Source: Aegilops tauschii subsp. strangulata
Lineage: Eukaryota > Streptophyta > Magnoliopsida > Poales > Poaceae
Direction: 5' to 3'
Assembly (NCBI RefSeq): GCF_002575655.3
Contig: NC_053036.3
Coordinates: 643,086,736 to 643,150,735, forward strand
Length of the DNA: 64,000 bases
The position numbers were made by a program, and so were the translations under genes. Shown piece after piece: positions 58,484 through 64,000 of the stretch (position 1 is its first letter; every line of letters starts with the position of its first letter). The notes under the pieces were generated by a model. It was not told the DNA's origin, made no database searches, and saw nothing but the letters and a program-made list of their open reading frames with translations.

Positions 58484-61400
58484 TCAATCAGTATCATCAA
58501 TAAATGCATAATCATCATCATCACTATAATCAATGACGGGCTCATAGGGTTCAGTGGCATCAACATGTGGAAGGCCACCTTGACGTAATCGGTCAAGCAA
58601 TGACAGGTCATCCGCAGCAGTAACCTCTTCTTGTTCCTCCTCTGGGGTGATGTCGGATTCACTGTCGCTGTCTACTTCAATGTTTTGGGGTGAAGTATAG
58701 CGGTTCTTGAAACGCTTTTTCGAAAGACGTGTCTCTTGGAAGAATTCTCCTTCATATGTGTCTGGGTTAATGTGAGGTTCATAATCCTCTTCCTTTGGGG
58801 GAGATAGTCTAGCACGTGGCGGCACTTCATAAACGACATCCCAACCTTTCAGATTTGGATTAGTTTGGCAGGCCCACGGTAGATAGAATACTTGGGTCGC
58901 CTGTTGAGCCGTAATATAGACATCAGGAACATCTAAATGGGTGCTTTGGTTGATTTCAACTAGCCCTATATGTTCATGAGTCCTTCTAGTCTCCTTCGGC
59001 TGAAACCAATAACATTTGAAGACTATGACATTCGGTGGGTTTTCACCATAGAATAGAAGTTCATAAATTGCTTCAACTCTCCCATAATACTCGGTACCTC
59101 CTTCGCCGATAGCAGATACACAACAATTTGTAGACTTCCGATCGGCCATAGATAGCTCTTTGCCATAGGTACGAAAGCGATACCCGTTGATGTCGTATTT
59201 GTCAAATGAATAGACCTTATAGTCAAAACCATTAGCGACTTGTCTCAATTCGGCGTCCATAGACTCTGAATTAGCCTACAAGTTTAATATGAAAGGATTG
59301 TTGCATTACGCACAAATTAGCAAATGAAATGAAATTGTCTAATAGAAATTACCGTTTGTTTGAACCAAGAGATGAAACCGGGATAGCCGCCTCCTTGCTT
59401 TGCGAGAAGCTCATACTCTTCGACAGAATCCTTTTGGATCACCGCTCCATACGAGAATAAGGCGACGTATCGACTGTATGAAATATCCAGGAATAAGAGC
59501 AGTTCAAAGGAAATAGAAGTTGCGAAACTATGTACCGAGAACTTACTCGATGTACGGCCGCAATTCTATCAGGTTGTTGAAGATATACAACGAAATGGTC
59601 TGCCATTGTTCGTTATCAAAATATACTGGATTTGAAACACTGGCTGGTGCGAGATTCCCTTTGAATAGGCTGAGGTTGGATCCACCCTTTTTAGGGTCGT
59701 CAGCATTGTACCGAGGCTTCGGATTATGCAAATGACAATTTTTGGCTTCGTAGTGTGCTGTCACGAAGTTTGCCGCCTCCTCAGTGATGAATGCCTCAGC
59801 CATCGATGCTTCAATTCTACATTTATTTTTACATTTTTGTCGAAGCATCTTCTGCATCCTCTCAGTTGGGTAGCACCAACGATTTTGCACGGGCCCCCCA
59901 ATCTTGCCTCGGTCGGGAGATGCAAAATCAAATGTTGCATTGGATTAAAGAAGCCCGGTGGAAAGATCTTCTCTAACTTGCAGATAAACTCCGACGCCAA
60001 CTCTTCCATTTCTTCTAGCACGCCAGGCGATAGTTCTTTCGCACAAAGAACACGGAAGAAATAGCTGAGTTCTGCCAGTACTAGCCATTCATCCTCAGGG
60101 ATGAAGCCACGCAACATCACCGGCATTACCCGCTCAATCCATATGTGCCAATCATGACTCTTGAGACCAAATATCTTCAATTTATCAAGACTGGCTCCCC
60201 TCTTTAGATTCGCTGCATACCCATCGGGGAACATCAACTGCATTTTCACCCACAAGATAATTTCCCTCATAGCTGGCCTTCCAAGATTGAACCATGCCTT
60301 TGGCTTCGTCCAGTTCTGCTTTCCTTTCGGTTCTTTCATGTTTTGTAACGGCCTATCACATAGTGCCTCCAGATCGACTCTAGCCTTAGTATTATCCTTT
60401 GACTTCCCATCTATGCTGAACAATGTACCAAAAAGTGCCTCGGCGATATTCTTCTCAGTGTGCATCACGTCGATGTTGTGTGGGCAAAGGAGGTCTTTGA
60501 AGTAAGGCAGACCCCATAAGCATGTTTTGTGAGTCCAGGCGTGCTTAGAATTATACCCCTTGAAGTACCCTGGACGCTCTGGATCTGGCTCGAGAGTGTT
60601 TAACTGATCCAGGGTCTGTTGGCCTGTCAATGCAGGTGGTGCAGAGTTTTTGACAACTCTACCTCTGATGAAGTTCTTCTTGTCTTTCCTGAACTTATGG
60701 CGAGGATTCAGGAACTGTCTATGCATGTCGAAGCAAGAAAACTTGCGACCGGCCTGAAGCCAACGAAACTCAAGAGCTCCCTTGCATGTGGGGCAAGGGA
60801 ACCTTCCATGCACACACCAGCCAACGAATAGCGTTTACGCCGGCAAGTCATGCGTTGAGTACATGTACCAGACACGCATTATGAAGTTCCGTTTGCTATA
60901 GGCATCGTATGTCTTGAACCCATTATCCCAGGCTTCTTGCAATTCGTCCTTAAGCGGCTGCATGTACACATTCATATTTTTCCCCGGATAGTTGGGCCCT
61001 GGAATTATCAACGTCAGGAAAATGTTCTTTCTTTGCATAATCTGTCTGGGGGGGGAGATTGAGTGGAAAGACAAATACGGGCCAACAACTGTATTGGGCT
61101 GCCGTCATACTAAACACACTGAACCCATCCGTGCTGATGCCGACTCGAGGATGCCTCGGATCTGCCGCTTTGTCACCATGTAATTCATCAAACTTTTTCC
61201 ACGCAACACCATCCGATGTGTGTACAATCATCAGATTCCCATCTGCATCTAGTTTGGTTCTTTTGCCCGTTTTGTGCCATGTCATCTGTCTGGCCGTCTC
61301 TTCGACCATGAAAAGACGTTGAAGTCTTGGTACGATTGGCATATACCGAAGAACACTAACGGGGATTTTGGTCTGTGTCTTTTCACCCATACCGTTGTCT

Positions 61401-62097
61401 ACCACAACATACCTGGAAGACTTGCAAATGGGACAATAGTTGAAGTCCGCATAGTCAAGCCTAAACAAGACACATCCTTTCTCACAGGCATGTATCTTAT
61501 CATAGGGCATCTTCAGTGCACGGAGGATTTTGTCCGACTGGTACAGGTTTGCAGGCATTACATGGCCTTTGGGTAGAAAGCGTCCAAATACTGTCATCAT
61601 TGCATCGTAGCATTCTCTGCCCAAGTTGAACTGAGCCTTCAGAGCCATTACTTGTGAGATGCATCCAACTGACAAAGCTCAGTGTGCTCATGGAGCGGAC
61701 GTTTTGAAGACTCCAACATTTCATTGAAGGCCTTTGCAGATTCCTCCATCTCCTCGTCCGAATCCCGAGCATCATCGAAGTCTTGCACCATGTTTTCCAT
61801 CCCGGTACCATGCTCGTCGGTGCGACGACGATCCACCTCAGCTCGGTCACGTTGGGCAGACTCACCATGAAATGTCCACACCGTATAATCGGGCGTAAAA
61901 CCACTCTTTTGCAGGTGTTTGCCCATTTCAGCCTTTGTCCTCTTTTCCCAATTGCCGCACCGTAAACAGGGGCGCCAGGTTTTCCTCTGGCCATTTGCAA
62001 ATGCGGCTCGCACAAACCCCTTGGTTTTTGTGAACCATTCAGTGCTCCATTTGTTCTGACCAGTGTGACCGGTGTACATCGACGCACGATCACTCAT
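58484..62097 (-). pseudogene. TNP2-type transposase of CACTA-3 (frameshifted)
   Basis: From ATG 62097: Transpos_assoc domain with CLRCGNWEKR and the HLQKSGF motif, then a Transposase_21 region with DYADFNYCPICKSSRY, ISTDGF and YMYSTHDLPA, a long frame (60813-59761) with PHNIDVMHTEKNIAEAL, GLKSHDWHIWIERVMPVM (DUF4218-like) and HLILHLPTEARLGG, then exons 59890-59547, 59473-59353 and 59275-58484 with KYDINGYRF and FKCYWF (DUF4216-like). Breaks: extra bases near 61660 (CAC in TCTCACAAG), a run of eight G near 61053, an in-frame TAA near 60832, and a frame change near 59890. Splice sites at 59547/59473 and 59353/59275 are clean. Together with the intact second gene it would form the transposition machinery, but this copy is dead. 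Confidence 0.88.
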
Positions 62098-62239
62098 CTT
62101 GACTTTCAGAGCTACTAGACACACAACAAATATATATGTATAATTCACGATGTATATATTCATCAGTTGATCTACTTTGTCAATTTTATTACGTCCATGC
62201 AACCTACACTCTAATAGGTAATGATAGGTCCTAATCCCA

Positions 62240-62457
62240 CCCGAGTATGTTTAGATTGGGTTCATTTTCCAATTCTATGCTCCGGATCCTACGCAAAATT
62301 TCGGCAGCACCTCCCCGCTGTTCTCCTGATACACGTCTCTGCAATAAACAGAGAGGATGTGTACCCGGAGAACAACAGGGGAGGCACTGACGAAATTTAT
62401 GCGTCGGATCCGGAGCAAAGCATATGGGAAAACGAACCCAATCTAAACATACTCGGG
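62240..62457 (-). other. Large hairpin upstream of TNP2 in CACTA-3
   Basis: The left arm 62240-62341 pairs with the right arm 62349-62457 across a 7-base loop (CAATAAA), with scattered mismatches over about 100 nt. It ends 143 bp before the TNP2 ATG. Its arm words (CGAGTATGTTTAGATTGGGT, ATTTCGGCAGCACCTCC, GCTGTTCTCC) match those of the CACTA-1 hairpin. Confidence 0.85.
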
Positions 62458-62481
62458 CTGTCCATGGATAGCGTTGGACAA

Positions 62482-62545
62482 TTCGAAAGAATAAAGGTTA
62501 TAAATATGCAAATGCATCCATATTTATAACTATGACGCTTTCGAA
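62482..62545 (-). other. Small hairpin upstream of the large hairpin in CACTA-3
   Basis: GTTATAAATATG (62497-62508) pairs perfectly with CATATTTATAAC (62519-62530) across a 10-base loop. Outer TTCGAAAG and CTTTCGAA extend the stem. It is equivalent to 7495-7552 in CACTA-1. Confidence 0.8.
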
Positions 62546-62870
62546 CGAAAGACACATATTGGTTACGCATACTGATGATTCAAGACACATATATAGCTAG
62601 CTACCAAGTTTCATCGGAATAGATCAAATAATTAATGGGGGAGGAGGACATGTCATTTGTGCTCACCCACGAACGAAGGGGCAGAGCTCGTCAAACGCAC
62701 GGCGAGGTCGTCGAACACCAAACCTCGCAGCGATGAAGCAACTGCACATTTAAAACTACCCGATCAACACAATTATATATGATGTTTTTCATAACAAAAT
62801 CGAAAAATATATGACCTAACTAATAATTCACAAATATATGACCCCGTCGGCCTTTGGAAGGCCAAAGAAC
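62546..62870. other. Unassigned CACTA-3 sequence
   Basis: AT-rich sequence upstream of TNP2 and its hairpins with no gene. It may contain the element's promoter. Confidence 0.35.
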
Positions 62871-62874
62871 ACCT

Positions 62875-63125
62875 TTTCGGGAGGTGTCGGGGGTCGGGGT
62901 GTCGTGTCGGTGTCCGGGTGCCGTGTCGGGGTCGGGGTCGGGGTGTTGGGTCGGGGTGCCGGGTCGGGGTCGGGATGCCGTGTCGGTGTCGGGGTCGGGG
63001 TGTCGGGTCAGGCTCGGGGTCGGGGTGTCGGGGTCGCGGTCGGGGTGTCGGGGTCGGGGTCTAGGGGTCGGGGTGTTGTGTCGGGGTGCCGGGTCGGGGT
63101 CGGGGTGCCGTGTCGGGTCGGGGTT
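62875..63125. repeat. G-rich minisatellite (GTCGGGGTCGGGGTG)
   Basis: Imperfect copies of GGTGTCGGG, GGTCGGGGTC and GGGGTGCCG for 250 bases. The long frames here are translation of the repeat, not genes. Four-G runs at close spacing could fold as G-quadruplexes. Confidence 0.9.
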
Positions 63126-63371
63126 TTTCCCTCTTTTTTCCTTTTCTTCTTCTTCCTCTTCTTCCTTTTCTTCCTTTTTTTCCTTCTTCTTCTTCTTCTT
63201 CTTCTTCTTCCTCCTTTCCTTTTTCCTCTTCTTCTTCTCCTCCTCTCCTCTTTTTTCTTCTTCTTCTTCCTCTTCTTCTTTTTTCTTCTCCTCCTCCTCT
63301 TCTTCTTCTTCCTTTCCTTTTTCCTCTTCTTCTTCTCCTCCTCTCCTCTTTTTTTCTTCTTCTTCTTCTTT
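63126..63371. repeat. Polypyrimidine tract (CTT)n/(TCC)n
   Basis: About 240 bases almost without purines on the plus strand. A part with TTTCCTTTTTCCTCTTCTTC (63209-63260) recurs at 63313-63365, a period of about 105. Confidence 0.92.
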
Positions 63372-63590
63372 CCTCAAACTAAACTAAACCTAAAACTAAA
63401 CCTAAAACTAAACCTAAATCTAAAACTAAAACTAAATCTAAACTAAACATAAACCTAAAACTAAAAAAACAGAAAAAAGGAAAAAACTAAATCTAAACCT
63501 AAAACTAAACTAAAACTAAACCTAAAACTAAAACTAAATCTAAACTAAACATAAACCTAAAACTAAAAAAACAGAAAAAAAAAGGAAAAA
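63372..63590. repeat. Tandem CTAAACCTAAAA-type repeat
   Basis: CTAAACCTAAAACTAAA variants. A larger unit of about 110 bases (with CTAAACATAAACCTAAAACT then AAAAAAACAGAAAAA) is present twice. It resembles plant telomere repeat (CCCTAAA) but with different spacing. Confidence 0.88.
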
Positions 63591-63599
63591 AAAGAGGAG

Positions 63600-64000
63600 G
63601 TAGAGCTCACCTGGGGCAGGGCCGGTGGAGGAGGTGGCCGGTGGAGGAGGGGGGCGGGGCGGCCTGGGGCGGCGGCGCCGGGCCCGGGGCGGTGGGGCGC
63701 GGGGGGGCCGGGGCGCGGCGGCGCCGAGACGGTAGGGCGGCGGGGGCGAAGGGGCGGGGGGCTGGTGGGAGAGGTGGCCGGTGGAGGAGGGGGCGGGGCG
63801 GCCTGGGGCGGCGGCGCCGGGCCCGGGGCGGTGGGGCGCGGCGGCGCCGAGACGGTAGGGCGGTGGGGCGACGGGGCGGGGGGCCGGTGGGGCGCCGGGT
63901 GGTGGGGCGACGGTGCCGGGCGGCAGTGGCGACGGGGCGGGGGGCCGGTGGGGCGGCGGGGTGGTGGGGCGACCGGGCGGCGGCGAGTGGTGGGGGCAGC
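63600..64000. repeat. GC-rich tandem repeat at the window edge
   Basis: GGCCGGTGGAGGAGG, GCGGCCTGGGGCGGC and GGCGCCGGGCCCGGGGC occur at about 63630-63700 and again at about 63775-63840, a period near 142. Further GGGGCGACGGGGCGGG words follow to the edge. It is likely still inside CACTA-3. Confidence 0.8.

Larger units (their letters stand above)
54016..64000 (-). mobile_element. CACTA-3: En/Spm element with two genes, runs past the window end
   Basis: The left terminal repeat CACTACAGGAATCAGC starts at 54016, preceded by ACT (54013-54015) as a candidate 3-bp target duplication. A block of subterminal TTTGCCGTC repeats follows (54036-54620). Then come arrays, a Transposase_24-like gene and TNP2, both on the minus strand, conserved hairpins, and low-complexity sequence to the edge. 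The right terminus with inverted TTTGCCGTC words is not seen, so the element is over 10 kb. It inserted into an Angela LTR. Confidence 0.88.

Noticed and set aside
62820..63446. Frames of 177-202 residues made of Ser/Phe/Leu or Glu/Lys runs
   Set aside because: Pure translation of the G-rich and polypyrimidine simple repeats.
63372..63590. Possible interstitial telomere
   Set aside because: Units are CTAAACCTAAAA and CTAAAACTAAA mixtures, not CCCTAAA, and the block lies inside a transposon.

Overview
This window looks like a piece of a large grass genome, almost certainly Triticeae (wheat, Aegilops, barley or rye type). Nearly everything in it is nested transposable elements. I recognise BARE/Angela-type copia LTRs, Athila-type and chromovirus-type gypsy LTRs, En/Spm (CACTA) elements with TNP2 transposases, a LINE tail and Stowaway-like MITEs, with only small scraps of host genes between them. 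Family names come from memory of Triticeae repeats; the structural boundaries (TG..CA ends, target duplications, primer sites) are read from the sequence.

Layout. 1-7277: a copia element on the minus strand whose far LTR runs off the left edge. 7278-22631: an old CACTA element (CACTA-1) with a TNP2 gene on the plus strand. It is interrupted by a solo LTR (7653-9210, duplication CCTCC) and by a complete 9.6-kb Athila-type gypsy element (9826-19437, duplication TGCGA). The gypsy element carries gag-protease and an ATHILA-type ORF but no reverse transcriptase or integrase. 22632-25300: the tip of a second CACTA element (CACTA-2), then three unclassified repeat blocks. 25300-30000: the only gene-like island, with a four-exon DUF3615-like coding region at 25930-26979, a partial gypsy LTR plus leader, and rearranged exon scraps of the same gene family. 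30184-30850: AT-rich repeats. 31625-38212: a badly decayed second Angela-type copia element. 38213-41200: mostly unassigned, with MITEs and a 187-bp tandem duplication. 41250-44914: a decayed Tat-type gypsy gag/pol split by a second solo LTR (42799-44367, duplication AGTAT). 44915-47891: a truncated Sabrina-like LTR fused to an F-box gene fragment, then a LINE 3' end with poly(A). 47892-53852: a 4.84-kb chromovirus-type LTR with polypurine tract and some internal sequence. 53853-54015: an Angela LTR start, cut by a third CACTA element (CACTA-3) that begins at 54016 and runs past the window end.

How the parts work together. CACTA-3 carries the two genes expected of an En/Spm element, both on the minus strand: a frameshifted TNP2 transposase (58484-62097) and, downstream, a second gene (55864-58336) that still reads through eight exons as a 620-residue Transposase_24-like protein. 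The LTR elements depend on copia or gypsy enzymes, most of them broken here; the Athila-type element could only move with enzymes supplied by another element.

The most interesting observation is a conserved pair of hairpins just upstream of TNP2 in both CACTA-1 and CACTA-3: a small hairpin with a 12-bp stem, then a hairpin with roughly 100-nt arms ending about 125-145 bp before the ATG. It may be a small-RNA precursor or a regulatory structure. In CACTA-1 a solo LTR landed inside the large hairpin. No tRNA, rRNA, CRISPR or bacterial-type system was seen.
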